Shown: one piece after another, positions 26,793-35,283 of the stretch
How the letters are laid out: the number at the start of each line of letters is the position of its first letter
Position numbering within the stretch: the first letter of the stretch is position 1
Assembly (NCBI RefSeq): GCF_022878925.1
Contig: NZ_CP084627.1
Location: 930,001-994,000, forward strand
Reading direction: 5' to 3'
DNA length: 64,000 nt
Source: Caballeronia sp. TF1N1
GTDB lineage: Bacteria; Pseudomonadota; Gammaproteobacteria; Burkholderiales; Burkholderiaceae
Program-made: the position numbers and the translations under genes
The notes under the pieces: generated by a model
Databases searched by the model: none
Told to the model about the DNA's origin: nothing
What the model saw: only the letters and a program-made list of their open reading frames with translations

Positions 26793-27632
26793 TCAGACAT
26801 TTAGGTTCGCGGCGGAATCGGGGCGCGTGGAAGACGGCTGCGGCGCCTGCGACGTCTGCAACAGCGCGCGATATTCCGTCGGCGTAATTCCGACCGTCGC
26901 CTTGAACTGCCGCGTAAAGGCGCTGTGATCGGTGTAGCCGCATAACGCTGCCACGTCCGTCACCTTGTTGTCGTTCGAGACGAGCAGTGCGGTGGCGGCA
27001 TCGAGCCGCGTCTTCAGCAATACCTGGCGCGGTGTCAGGTGAAAGACCTTGTGGAAATATCGTTCGAGCTGCGCGATCGACATGTTCGCCATCTGCGCGA
27101 GTTGCCGCATGTTGAGCGGCTGCACGAAATTTTCCTGGATGTGCTGCACGACCGCCGCGAGCCGGCTATAGGCCGGATGCGTGCCTTCGGCCGCTTGCAG
27201 ATCGCGCGAAATACCCGCGAGACCCACGATTTTGCCCGTCGCATCGTGCAGCGGCTGTTTGCAGGTCATGCACCAGCCGGGCTCGCGGCCGGGATACAGA
27301 TGCAATTCGAGTTGATCGATGAGCTGAGTGCCCTGCGCGATGATCGCCTGATCCTGCGCCGTATAGATGCGCCCGAAGCGGCTCGGAAAAACGTCCTCGG
27401 CGGTTCGGCCAAGCAGCGCGGACTTGTCGTCCTTGTGGCCGCAGCGGCGCGCGAGCGTGCGGTTGACCATCGCGTAGCGCGCGTGGCGATCTTTCACGAA
27501 GAACACGATGTCGGGCATCGCGTCGAACACCGGCGCGAGCAGCGCGAAGTGCGCGAGCATGGCGCCGAGCGTCGATGCAGGCGAGGCATCGGCTGCGGAT
27601 TCTTCGTCGGGAAGGCCGGGCGAGGTTGGCAT
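26793..27632 (-). CDS. PAS-AraC transcriptional regulator, probable hydroxyproline-cluster regulator
   Basis: 279 aa from the ATG at 27632. Residues about 25-150 form a PAS domain (FDAMPDIVFFVKDRHARYAMVNRTLARRCG...GLAGISRDLQ). Residues about 165-265 carry the two AraC HTHs, with MRQLAQMANMSIAQLERYFHKVF and VTDVAALCGYTDHSAFTRQFKATVGITPTEYR. It lies at the end of the hydroxyproline genes on the same strand, so regulation of that cluster is inferred from position. The (TTGGCG)8 repeat lies about 130 nt upstream of its start. Confidence 0.82.
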   Translation of the reverse strand: MPTSPGLPDEESAADASPASTLGAMLAHFALLAPVFDAMPDIVFFVKDRHARYAMVNRTLARRCGHKDDKSALLGRTAEDVFPSRFGRIYTAQDQAIIAQGTQLIDQLELHLYPGREPGWCMTCKQPLHDATGKIVGLAGISRDLQAAEGTHPAYSRLAAVVQHIQENFVQPLNMRQLAQMANMSIAQLERYFHKVFHLTPRQVLLKTRLDAATALLVSNDNKVTDVAALCGYTDHSAFTRQFKATVGITPTEYRALLQTSQAPQPSSTRPDSAANLNV

Positions 27633-27760
27633 GCGTTTTCGGTTGGGCTGACTTTGAACGCGATGCGGGTGATTATAGGAGCGCGTGCATCGGGACAAAA
27701 TTGAGCGTGGCGTCTGTCTCGCATGGCGGCTCATGCGTGAGCGGGCGTCGGTTCTTGAAG

Positions 27761-27808
27761 TTGGCGTTGGCGTTGGCGTTGGCGTTGGCGTTGGCGTTGG
27801 CGTTGGCG
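27761..27808. repeat. Hexanucleotide microsatellite (TTGGCG)8
   Basis: Eight uninterrupted copies of TTGGCG in the 236-nt gap between the oxidoreductase stop (27869) and the PAS-AraC start (27632). Such tracts change copy number by slipped replication; here each change would shift upstream sequence by 6 bp without breaking a known gene. Confidence 0.95.
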
Positions 27809-27868
27809 TGAAGCGTATCGCGGCACGGCTTCATCACGCTAGTACGCGGTTCATCGGCCGCCAAGACC

Positions 27869-29131
27869 TCAATCCACCGCGCCTTCGTCGAGTTCCGCCA
27901 TCAATGTACCGATGCGAACCGGCGCGAACGGTGGACGCGTCATCGGGCGTTCCCAGCCGAAATACACCGACGCCGCCTCGCCGCAAATACGTCCCTGGCA
28001 CGCGCCCATGCCGCAGCGCGTCTGCAGTTTCGCATCGCGCCAATTGGCATGCGCCGCGACGTCGCCAAAGCGCACGTCCTCGCAGCGGCATATGAGCGTA
28101 TCGGCGGATGGCGGCGTGCGTGCGGCAACACCCAGCTCGAAAGCGCGCTCGACGCGCCCGGCAAACGCACGCCAGCGCCTGCACTCGCGCACGAGACGCA
28201 TGTCGATGGCGAGCCCCAGCGCCGCGCGCGCCGCAATCAATCCTTCGACGCGCGCCAGTTCCATGCCGCCGATGCCCGTGCATTCTCCGGCGGCGAACAC
28301 CGCATCGAGCGAAGTGCGCTGAGTGTCGTCGATGCAAAGGGCGGCGGTATCGGCGAATGCGCAGCCTAGCGCCTGCGCGAGCGTCGTATTCGGCACGAGC
28401 CCGTAACCGCACGCGATGCGATCGGCTTCGATGATTCGCTCCCGACTGCCAGTGCGGATCGTGACCGCTTCAACGCGCTCACGCCCGTGCGCCTTCACGA
28501 CGACACCGCCCGTCCGATAGCCAGCCGTCCCAAGCGCCATGGCCTGCGCGAGCTTCGCGGGCGTCACCGCAAGTGACGCGACAAAACGCGCAATGCGCCC
28601 AAAACGCGCCTGCTCGATGACCGCGAGAACTTCGGCGCCGTGACGGCGCGCGGTATCGGCGGCGGCGAGCAGTAGCGGACCGCTTCCCGCCACCACGACG
28701 CGCTGCCCGCGCACCGGCATCCCGCTCTTGATGAGTGCCTGCAAGCCGCCCGCGCCCGTGACGCCGGGCAACGTCCAGCCCTCGAACGGCAACAGACGCT
28801 CGCGCGCGCCGGTCGCGAGAATCAGCTTCGACCAGGCGATTTCGAGCGATGCCGTCTGCTGCTCCAGCAGGAGCCGCTTGTCGCCGGAGACGGCGGCCAC
28901 TTTGGTCGAGCTCAAGCGTGTGAGATTCGGACGCGTGGCGATATCGGCGAGCCAGTGACGAAGTGGATCGGCGAGCGCTGCCTGCGGACCCTGCCGCCAG
29001 ATCTGACCGCCGGGACGCGGGTTATCGTCGATGAGCGCGACCCGCGCGCCCGCGCGCGCGGCCTCCTGCGCCGCCGCGAGCCCCGCCGGCCCCGCGCCGA
29101 CGATCGCGATATCGAACATTTCGGGCGTCAT
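27869..29131 (-). CDS. FAD/NAD-dependent oxidoreductase subunit of D-hydroxyproline dehydrogenase
   Basis: 420 aa. N-terminal FAD-binding GAGPAGLAAAQEAARAG with the downstream acidic strand end, a second nucleotide fold at VVVAGSGPLLLAAADTARR, and a C-terminal cysteine cluster (LICRCEDVRFGDV, then CGMGACQGRICG) of the BFD/[2Fe-2S] type found in hetero-oligomeric amino-acid dehydrogenases such as LhpE/SoxA-like and hcnB-like subunits. Its start overlaps the ferredoxin-like gene by 4 nt. With the next two upstream genes it probably forms the heterotrimeric enzyme oxidising cis-4-hydroxy-D-proline. Confidence 0.82.
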   Translation of the reverse strand: MTPEMFDIAIVGAGPAGLAAAQEAARAGARVALIDDNPRPGGQIWRQGPQAALADPLRHWLADIATRPNLTRLSSTKVAAVSGDKRLLLEQQTASLEIAWSKLILATGARERLLPFEGWTLPGVTGAGGLQALIKSGMPVRGQRVVVAGSGPLLLAAADTARRHGAEVLAVIEQARFGRIARFVASLAVTPAKLAQAMALGTAGYRTGGVVVKAHGRERVEAVTIRTGSRERIIEADRIACGYGLVPNTTLAQALGCAFADTAALCIDDTQRTSLDAVFAAGECTGIGGMELARVEGLIAARAALGLAIDMRLVRECRRWRAFAGRVERAFELGVAARTPPSADTLICRCEDVRFGDVAAHANWRDAKLQTRCGMGACQGRICGEAASVYFGWERPMTRPPFAPVRIGTLMAELDEGAVD

Positions 29132-29385
29132 CGCGGCGTCGCCATCGTCTGGATGACGAGGCCTTCGTCACACAACGTCTGACAGCCGAGCACATGCGCG
29201 CGGCCCGCCACGGCGACGCGGCACTCCTGGCAGACGCCCATTCCGCAGAGCGCGGCGCGCGGCTCGCCCGAAACGGAGCGGCGCGTGCCTCCGATCGAGC
29301 GCATCGCGAGCGCGGCGGCGATGGTGGTGAAAGCGGCGACGTCGAGCGCTTCACCGTCGATGAAGATGCGGACGGTTTCAGCCAT
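29128..29385 (-). CDS. (2Fe-2S)-binding subunit of D-hydroxyproline dehydrogenase
   Basis: 85 aa small ferredoxin-like subunit. VRIFIDGEALDVAAFTTIAAAL starts the fold, and the cysteines in ALCGMGVCQECRV with a later Cys in HVLGCQT bind one [2Fe-2S] cluster. The ATG at 29385 begins the conserved region; a TTG at 29526 would touch the stop of the upstream gene but adds an Arg-rich leader unlike the family. The 4-nt overlap with the FAD/NAD subunit indicates coupled translation. Confidence 0.8.
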   Translation of the reverse strand: MAETVRIFIDGEALDVAAFTTIAAALAMRSIGGTRRSVSGEPRAALCGMGVCQECRVAVAGRAHVLGCQTLCDEGLVIQTMATPR

Positions 29386-29522
29386 CTGGACGATCTTGTA
29401 AGAGCGCGAGTGGACCCGGCGCTTCGCCGTCGATGGCGACACGCCCGGCAGCAATCGTCGAGGCATTCCTGCTTGCAAGCTTGCGAAGCCAAAGCGGCCA
29501 CGCAAGCGGCAAGCGCGCGCTC

Positions 29523-30662
29523 TCAACCATCGACAGGCTCCCGCGCAAACCGCTGCGGCGAAAACGCAGCCGAGTAAGGCGCTTGCATCGCGCCGAGAAT
29601 CTGATCCGCCAGCAACGCGGCCGTGCCGAGCGAAGTCGTGACGCCCAACCCTTCATGCCCGGCCGCAAGCCACAACCGATCGCCCGCATACCGCGCCGGG
29701 CCGATCAGCGGCATGCCGTCCGGCGTCGCCGCGCGCAAACCGGTCCACGCGCGAATCGCGTTGAGCGCGCCGATGCCCGGCAAAAACCGCGACGCGCGTC
29801 TGAGCATGAGCGCGAGCACGCGGGCATCGATGGCCGGATCGACATTGCCGAACTGCCGCGAAGAGCCGATCAAAATCTGTCCCGTCGGCCGCGGCTGCGC
29901 GTTGAACGCCACCGACACGCCGCGCGCGTGATGCGCGCTCTTGATATACCCGAGTTCCGCCACCTGATGCCTGATCGTGCCCGGATAACGATCCGTGATC
30001 AGCAGATGTCCCTTCTTGGCTTCGAGTGACACGCCATCGATCAACTCCGCCGCCGCAATCCCGTTGGCGACGACCACATGCGCCGCGTGACACCGCTCGC
30101 CGCCGCGAAGCGTGATGCTCGCGGCGCTGTCGGTCGCGGCGACGCCAGCGACCGCGCAGCCGGTGACGACGCGAATGCGCGCGGCGCCTTCGGAGCACGT
30201 CAGCAGCCATTGCGCGGCTGCGGGCGCATAGACGATGGCGTCGTCATCGACGAGAACGCCGCCTCGCAGCGCGTGACTCAGCGATGGCTCCGCCTCGCGC
30301 AAGCCGGTCGCATCGAGCAAATGCGCGCGCACGCCGCCTGCCGCGAAGGCATCGTGCATGGTTTGCGCCGCGTCGAGTTCCTCGTCGTCTTCGGCGGCCC
30401 AGACGGTGCCGCATCGCACGAAGGCGTCGCGTTCGCGCAAGTGCGGCGCGAGCGCCAGCCACAAGTCGCGCGACGCGCGGGTCAGCGCGAATTCGGCGGC
30501 GGAATCGTTCATCACGACGATATGCCCCATGCCCGCCGCCGTCGCGCCGCCGCCGATACCCCGCGCATCCACGACATCGACCACAAGCCCGCGCGCAGCC
30601 AGTTCCGCCGCGCACGCCGCGCCGACGATGCCCGCGCCGACGACGATCACATCCGCCGACAT
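29523..30662 (-). CDS. FAD-dependent D-amino-acid oxidase-type subunit of D-hydroxyproline dehydrogenase
   Basis: 379 aa, starting at the ATG at 30662, 5 nt after the epimerase stop. It has the DAO family N-terminal Rossmann motif VVGAGIVGAACAAELAARG, the substrate-loop region GIGGGATAAGMG, and the C-terminal LWLAAGHEGLGVTTSLGTAALLADQI that closes over FAD. The product of the epimerase, cis-4-hydroxy-D-proline, is its expected substrate, giving 1-pyrroline-4-hydroxy-2-carboxylate. The electrons would pass through the two neighbouring subunits. Confidence 0.83.
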   Translation of the reverse strand: MSADVIVVGAGIVGAACAAELAARGLVVDVVDARGIGGGATAAGMGHIVVMNDSAAEFALTRASRDLWLALAPHLRERDAFVRCGTVWAAEDDEELDAAQTMHDAFAAGGVRAHLLDATGLREAEPSLSHALRGGVLVDDDAIVYAPAAAQWLLTCSEGAARIRVVTGCAVAGVAATDSAASITLRGGERCHAAHVVVANGIAAAELIDGVSLEAKKGHLLITDRYPGTIRHQVAELGYIKSAHHARGVSVAFNAQPRPTGQILIGSSRQFGNVDPAIDARVLALMLRRASRFLPGIGALNAIRAWTGLRAATPDGMPLIGPARYAGDRLWLAAGHEGLGVTTSLGTAALLADQILGAMQAPYSAAFSPQRFAREPVDG

Positions 30663-30667
30663 GTGCG

Positions 30668-31618
30668 TCACGCGGCAACGCTCGCCGGAATGCCGCGCGC
30701 GAACGGATCGCGCTCGTCGAACACGAGCCGCCCTTCGCCCATGACGTGCGCAAAGCCGGTGATCGTCGGCACGATCTCGCCTTGCGCGTGCTCGTAACTC
30801 GCCTCGAACACGCTGCCGATGATGCTTTCCTGCCGCCAGATTTCGCCCGGCGCGAGCAATCCGTCCGCCGCGAGACACGCGAGCTTCGCGCTCGTGCCGG
30901 TGCCGCACGGCGACCGGTCGTACGCGCTGCCTGGGCACAGCACGAAGCTGCGGCTGTCGATGCCCGTCGAAGGCGAATCCGCGAACAGTTCGATATGGTC
31001 GATGTACGCTCCCGCCGCGCCCGTTATGCCCTGCGCCTGCAGCGCTTCGCGAATCGCATCGGAAAATGCCGTCAACTCCGCGATACGCGCGCCGTCGAGC
31101 GTGCGTCCGTGGTCCGCGACGAGGAAGAACCAGTTGCCGCCCCACGCGACATCGCCCGTGAGCGGACCGTAGCCAGGCACATCCACCGTCACCGCGCGCC
31201 GATGCCGGTATGCCGGCACATTGCGCACGCTGACGCTGCCGTTCGGATTGAGCGTGGCATCGACGGGACCGACGGGCGTATCGATACGATGCCGCCCCGC
31301 CGCTATCCGTCCCGCATGCGCCAGCGACGCCACGAGCCCGATGGTCCCGTGCCCGCACATGCCGAGATAGCCGACGTTGTTGAAGAAGACGACGCCCGCA
31401 GTCGCGGTGGGGTCGTCGGGCGCGCAGAGAAGCGCGCCGACCATGACGTCGGAGCCGCGCGGCTCGGTGACGATGGCGCGGCGCCAGTCGTCGAAACGCG
31501 TGCGAAACGTCTCCAGCCGTTGCGCGAGTGTGCCGTCGCCCAAGTCCGGACCGCCCGCGGTGACGAGGCGGGTCGGCTCGCCGCCCGTATGCGAATCGAT
31601 GATGTCGATGGTTTTCAT
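30668..31618 (-). CDS. 4-hydroxyproline 2-epimerase (proline racemase family)
   Basis: 316 aa from the ATG at 31618. The paired catalytic cysteines are in [10 protein letters not shown] and [25 protein letters not shown] at the N-terminus and the WGGNWFFLV segment are typical of hydroxyproline epimerases; both Cys are present, so it is not a trans-3-hydroxyproline dehydratase, which has Thr in place of one. It converts trans-4-hydroxy-L-proline to cis-4-hydroxy-D-proline. It heads the minus-strand operon and is divergent from the deaminase gene. Confidence 0.9.
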   Translation of the reverse strand: MKTIDIIDSHTGGEPTRLVTAGGPDLGDGTLAQRLETFRTRFDDWRRAIVTEPRGSDVMVGALLCAPDDPTATAGVVFFNNVGYLGMCGHGTIGLVASLAHAGRIAAGRHRIDTPVGPVDATLNPNGSVSVRNVPAYRHRRAVTVDVPGYGPLTGDVAWGGNWFFLVADHGRTLDGARIAELTAFSDAIREALQAQGITGAAGAYIDHIELFADSPSTGIDSRSFVLCPGSAYDRSPCGTGTSAKLACLAADGLLAPGEIWRQESIIGSVFEASYEHAQGEIVPTITGFAHVMGEGRLVFDERDPFARGIPASVAA

Positions 31619-31831
31619 GCCGCCTATCCTAAAAATGCGCGCGGCAGGCGTCTTGGAGCGGCTACGCGATTTCGATGACGATATCGGCATAACCCGTACT
31701 CGCCCGATGACGCTCGCCGGAGCCCGCGCGCGCTGTGCCGAAATCGGCACGCACCGCGCGCGAAACGCGCAAGACGCCCTGTTTTGCCGTGCTTAAACTG
31801 CACAGCGTTCAAACATTTTCGGAGAGCCGCC

Positions 31832-32737
31832 GTGTCGCATATCTGGGGAGGCGTGATGCCCGCCGTCACCACCAAGTTCAACGCCGATTTCAGCATAGAC
31901 CGCGCGTGGACGAAGAAGAACATCGAAGCGCAGATCGAGGCTGGCGTGGACGGCATCATCGTGTGCGGCTCGCTCGGCGAAGCTTCGACGCTTTCGCTCG
32001 ACGAAAAGCTCGACGTGCTCGATATCGCCGTGGACGCGGCGCGCGAACGCGTGCCGGTACTGCTGACCATCGCGGAAAACAGCACGCTCGACGGCTGCCG
32101 CCAGGCGGCGCGCGCGGCGAGCCGGGGCGCGAAAGGCTACATGGTGCTGCCGGGTCTGCGTTATATGTCGGATCGGCGCGAGACGCTCAACCATTTCCGC
32201 ATGGTCGCGGATGCAAGTCCGCTGCCGATCATGGTCTACAACAATCCGCTCGCGTATGGCGTCGATGTCACGCCGCGCATGTTCGCGGAACTGGCCGAAG
32301 ACAGCAAATTCGCGGCGATCAAGGAGTCCAGCGGCGACGTACGGCGTATTACCGACCTGATCAACGAAGTCGGCGACCGCTATGCGCTCTTTTGCGGCGT
32401 CGACAATCTGGCAATGGAAGCCATGCTGATGGGCGCGCACGGTTGGGTGGCTGGCCTCGTGTGCGCGTTTCCGCGCGAGACCGTGGCGATCTACAAGCTT
32501 TTGCAGGCGGGACGCATGGAGGAAGCGCGCGCGATTTACCGCTGGTTCGCGCCACTGCTCGCGCTCGACGTGTCGCACAAGCTCGTGCAGAACATCAAGC
32601 TCGCGGAAACGATCGTCGGCCTTGGCACGGAGCCGGTACGCCCGCCGCGACTTCCGCTTGCCGGCGACGAACGCAAGGAGATCGAAGCGCTGATCCGGCA
32701 AAGTATCGAAACGCGGCCTGAATTGCCGCGGTTCTGA
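31832..32737 (+). CDS. lhpC: 1-pyrroline-4-hydroxy-2-carboxylate deaminase (DHDPS family)
   Basis: 301 aa from the GTG at 31832, with GGAGAG upstream; the ATG at 31784 gives a less family-like leader. It is a TIM-barrel lyase of the DapA family with GVMPAVTTKF, GSLGEASTLSLDE, MVYNNPLAYGVDVTP and the Schiff-base lysine in FAAIKESSGDVRRI. In hydroxyproline clusters this member removes ammonia and water to give 2-oxoglutarate semialdehyde. The final dehydrogenase that makes 2-oxoglutarate is not in the window. Confidence 0.85.
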   Translation: MSHIWGGVMPAVTTKFNADFSIDRAWTKKNIEAQIEAGVDGIIVCGSLGEASTLSLDEKLDVLDIAVDAARERVPVLLTIAENSTLDGCRQAARAASRGAKGYMVLPGLRYMSDRRETLNHFRMVADASPLPIMVYNNPLAYGVDVTPRMFAELAEDSKFAAIKESSGDVRRITDLINEVGDRYALFCGVDNLAMEAMLMGAHGWVAGLVCAFPRETVAIYKLLQAGRMEEARAIYRWFAPLLALDVSHKLVQNIKLAETIVGLGTEPVRPPRLPLAGDERKEIEALIRQSIETRPELPRF

Positions 32738-32754
32738 TTTCGCCCATCACAGCG

Positions 32755-32839
32755 ATGCCGTCTCGCGACGGAATCCAATATGTGAAAGCGAGAGTCTTTC
32801 AAGGCAAACGCAAAAATGCCGTCTCGCGACGGCATTTTT
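32755..32839. terminator. Duplicated hairpin; second copy is a bidirectional terminator
   Basis: The 17-nt hairpin sequence beginning ATGCCGTCTCGCG occurs at 32755-32771 and again at 32816-32832. The second copy is extended to a perfect palindrome (32812-32839) with AAAAATGCC on one side and GGCATTTTT on the other, so it terminates on both strands: lhpC from the left and the regulator fragment from the right. Confidence 0.8.
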
Positions 32840-32850
32840 ACTTGGTGCTT

Positions 32851-33300
32851 TTAGGCAGCAATACGGGCATGCTCGGGTTCGACCCGCTCGTCGCCGGTTT
32901 CCTCGCCATCGCCATACAGATGCAACAGGCGATAACCGCTCTTGTACACCGGCTGCAGGCGGAAGTGATTGACCGGCTCGATTTCCAGCGCCAGACGCAG
33001 ACGCGACACGTGACTGTCGATAGTGCGCGTGGTTTCGCGGAACTCGCGACCCCAGACCATCGCGAAAATATGATCGCGCGACAGCACGCGACCGATATTC
33101 GAGAAGAACAACTGGGCGAGGCGGAATTGCGTGCCGCTCAACTGCACCGGACGGCCGCGCACCGTGACGGCTTGCTGACGCGAGTCGAAGCGATACGGCC
33201 CGCGAATCGCCTTCAAACCCAATAACAGCAAGGACTTCAGGCCAAAATGCAGCCCCCAAAACAGGGCTGAAAACGGCCTGACTCGTCCTAATGGAATCAA
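32851..33300 (-). pseudogene. Response-regulator fragment: OmpR-type winged HTH without receiver domain
   Basis: The frame encodes a complete OmpR/PhoB-type DNA-binding domain (YRFDSRQQAVTVRGRPVQLSG, FRLAQLFFSNIGRVLSRDHIFAMVWG, then RTIDSHVSRLRLALE and SGYRLLHL). The receiver that should precede it is absent. The first 35 residues (from an ATG at 33300) look unlike a receiver or linker. The break falls where the phage-like region starts, so the gene was probably cut by prophage entry or a later deletion. No matching receiver half was found at the other edge. Confidence 0.7.
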
Positions 33301-33374
33301 TCACTTACTGGCGGTTTTGAACAGCCGCTTAGATAGCGGGGATGACCGCTGCTAAAATTCGTCTGGGGAAAATA

Positions 33375-34205
33375 ATGAACGGAAAAATTATGAAAGGTAT
33401 CATCGCGTCCTTGGCCGGGATGACATTGATTGCATGCGCTGGATGTGGAGGCGGCGGAGGATCGGGAGTGGACAGCAAAACATCTGCGCAGGCCACTCAG
33501 GTCAGTAATTCTCCGTGCTTTATCAGTGACCCAACCGCCTCTCCTGCATGCATCGTTGATGGCAAAGTGCTTGCTCGGTCCATCGTCCAATATGGCGATG
33601 ATTCTCGCCTGAAGGCTGTGCTTGCGAAAGCGCAATCTGGGCAGCCCATTGTGATTGGTGCTATCGGAGGATCAATCACGCAAGGAGCCTGGGCAACGAC
33701 TGCCCAGAATACATACGTCGGCCGGGTATTCGGCTGGTGGCAAGCGTCCTTTCCGCAAAGCCAAGTGACGCTGATCAATGCAGGAATTGGCAAGACGAAT
33801 TCTAAGTACGGAAACCAGCGAGTTCAGCGCGACCTGCTCCAATACAACCCCGATTTCGTGATAATCGAGTTTGCGAATAACGATGCGCCAACGCCCGACT
33901 TTCAAGAGAGCTACAGGCAACTTGCGCAGACAATCATGAACGCACCAAGCCATCCTGCTGTGATTATGCTGTTCACGATGGCGAGAGACGGGAGCAACTC
34001 GGAAGACAACCAGATCCCGATAGGTAAAGAGCTAAATCTTCCCATGGTTGCGTTGCGTGAGGCCGTGTACCCGGAAGAGCAATCTGGCCAGCTCAACCCC
34101 ATCGATATAACTGCCGATGAAATCCATCCGAATGACTTAGGGCATCAGATCATTGCGCAGATAGTCGCTTATCGAATTCTATCGGCGCAGCACTCGACGA
34201 ACTGA
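33375..34205 (+). CDS. SGNH/GDSL-type hydrolase lipoprotein
   Basis: 276 aa, started at the ATG at 33375 behind GGGGAAA. It has a lipoprotein signal (LIACAGCGGGGG) and an SGNH hydrolase domain: block I GAIGGSITQG with the nucleophile Ser, AGIGKTNSKYG, block III-like EFANND, and block V DEIHPNDLGH with Asp and His. These esterases deacetylate or deacylate polysaccharides and lipids; the target is unknown. Lower GC than the chromosome. It sits at the left end of the prophage remnant and could be a lysogenic conversion gene acting at the envelope. Confidence 0.72.
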   Translation: MNGKIMKGIIASLAGMTLIACAGCGGGGGSGVDSKTSAQATQVSNSPCFISDPTASPACIVDGKVLARSIVQYGDDSRLKAVLAKAQSGQPIVIGAIGGSITQGAWATTAQNTYVGRVFGWWQASFPQSQVTLINAGIGKTNSKYGNQRVQRDLLQYNPDFVIIEFANNDAPTPDFQESYRQLAQTIMNAPSHPAVIMLFTMARDGSNSEDNQIPIGKELNLPMVALREAVYPEEQSGQLNPIDITADEIHPNDLGHQIIAQIVAYRILSAQHSTN

Positions 34206-34378
34206 TCAGCTTCCGCGATATAGGTCCTGAGCGGGCGCGACTGTGACGGTCTGCGTGCGCGGCGGAGGAACGCAAGTGACGGCGCGGCCCGAATATGGTT
34301 GTGCGTTCTGGGTGCGTGCGACAGGGCATGACGATAGCGTACAAGTTTCTCCGTTAAGAACAGATAACTTTTCAGAGC

Positions 34379-34993
34379 ATGACGATGAAAGCTTCTGAGG
34401 TGGTCGGACAGATCAAGGCTGCTGTTGATGAATTTGCGCAAACCGGAAACTCAGCAATTCCGGTGCAGAATATGCAGATGTACCTCGACGGTTTGCTTAA
34501 AACGACTCAGGAACGAGAGTCTAGTAATGCTCCGATCTCGGAGGCCCAGGCGCAGCATCAGTTGGAGATTTGGAAAACCCAGCTAGTCGCTCGGTCAGGC
34601 ATGACTGTAGAGATGTTCAAAGCGGTGGTTGAGGCAGGCCAAACAGCTCTTAAATCCGCTACCTTGCTAAACGGAGGCGCCGCTGTTGCGATGCTAGCTT
34701 TCGTTGGCAACGCGCTTACCAACTTACGCGAACCAGTGAGAACGACGCTGTTGACATCAGTCGGGGGCGCCCTTTTCATTTTCATGATTGGTGCAGGATT
34801 GTCTGGCGTGTCGACGGCTGCTAGATATTTATCCCAGGCTTGCTACGCAAATGCCGCCGAGCAAAACCCTGCGCCCTATTGGATGAAATGGGGAATGGCT
34901 CTTCAATGGGCGTCGATCGCGTTGGGAGTCGGTTCGTTCGCGTCCTTCTTCGCCGGCGGCTGGACTGCATATAGATCGATCGTGCGCCTTTGA
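34379..34993 (+). CDS. Hypothetical membrane protein (204 aa)
   Basis: Unrecognised. The first 95 residues are hydrophilic and helical. Three or four hydrophobic segments follow (LNGGAAVAMLAFVGNAL, LLTSVGGALFIFMIGAGLSG, WASIALGVGSFASFFAGG). ATG at 34379, with another in frame at 34385; both have weak ribosome sites. GC is below the chromosomal level. Its place beside the lysis cassette but on the other strand suggests a cargo gene expressed in the lysogen. Confidence 0.6.
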   Translation: MTMKASEVVGQIKAAVDEFAQTGNSAIPVQNMQMYLDGLLKTTQERESSNAPISEAQAQHQLEIWKTQLVARSGMTVEMFKAVVEAGQTALKSATLLNGGAAVAMLAFVGNALTNLREPVRTTLLTSVGGALFIFMIGAGLSGVSTAARYLSQACYANAAEQNPAPYWMKWGMALQWASIALGVGSFASFFAGGWTAYRSIVRL

Positions 34994-35007
34994 TCGAGCC
35001 AGTCTGT

Positions 35008-35283
35008 CTACCGCGAGGATGTACCGATCTGCCAGCCGCAATGGGCGATTCCCATTTTCAAGTTCGCGCTCACCTGGTCGAGAAAGCCTCTCGACATGGC
35101 CTGCACATCTGCATCGGTCGGCGTCTCGGGCTTGAAATACAGGCAGGAGTTATCCACGACCCGGGTCGGTCCCGGCACTTCCTTGACCTGCACCGGGGTT
35201 GTCTGCGCTGGAGCCGTGGAGCAGCTTGAGAAGATCAGCGCGAGCATCGGCATCGTCAAGACGACTCTGACTGTTTTCCACAT
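35008..35283 (-). CDS. Rz1-like outer-membrane lipoprotein (o-spanin), nested in Rz
   Basis: 91 aa, ATG at 35283 with GGAGAG upstream. The lipobox ALIFSSC gives a short lipoprotein, followed by a Pro-rich stretch (TTPVQVKEVPGP). More than half of the gene lies inside the i-spanin gene in another frame, the classic arrangement of Rz/Rz1. It joins the i-spanin across the periplasm to fuse the membranes at lysis. It is longer than lambda Rz1. Confidence 0.75.
   Translation of the reverse strand: MWKTVRVVLTMPMLALIFSSCSTAPAQTTPVQVKEVPGPTRVVDNSCLYFKPETPTDADVQAMSRGFLDQVSANLKMGIAHCGWQIGTSSR

Noticed and set aside
26434..26943. Minus-strand 169-codon frame between receiver and PAS-AraC genes
   Set aside because: Overlaps the conserved C-terminus of the AraC domain in another frame; Arg/Cys-biased.
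27761..27808. Hexamer array considered as a CRISPR array or coding repeat
   Set aside because: No spacers; the Val-Gly or Ala-Asn frames across it have no ribosome site or conserved context.
29386..29526. TTG start at 29526 for the 2Fe-2S subunit
   Set aside because: It adds 47 Arg-rich residues not seen in the family; the conserved fold begins at the ATG at 29385.
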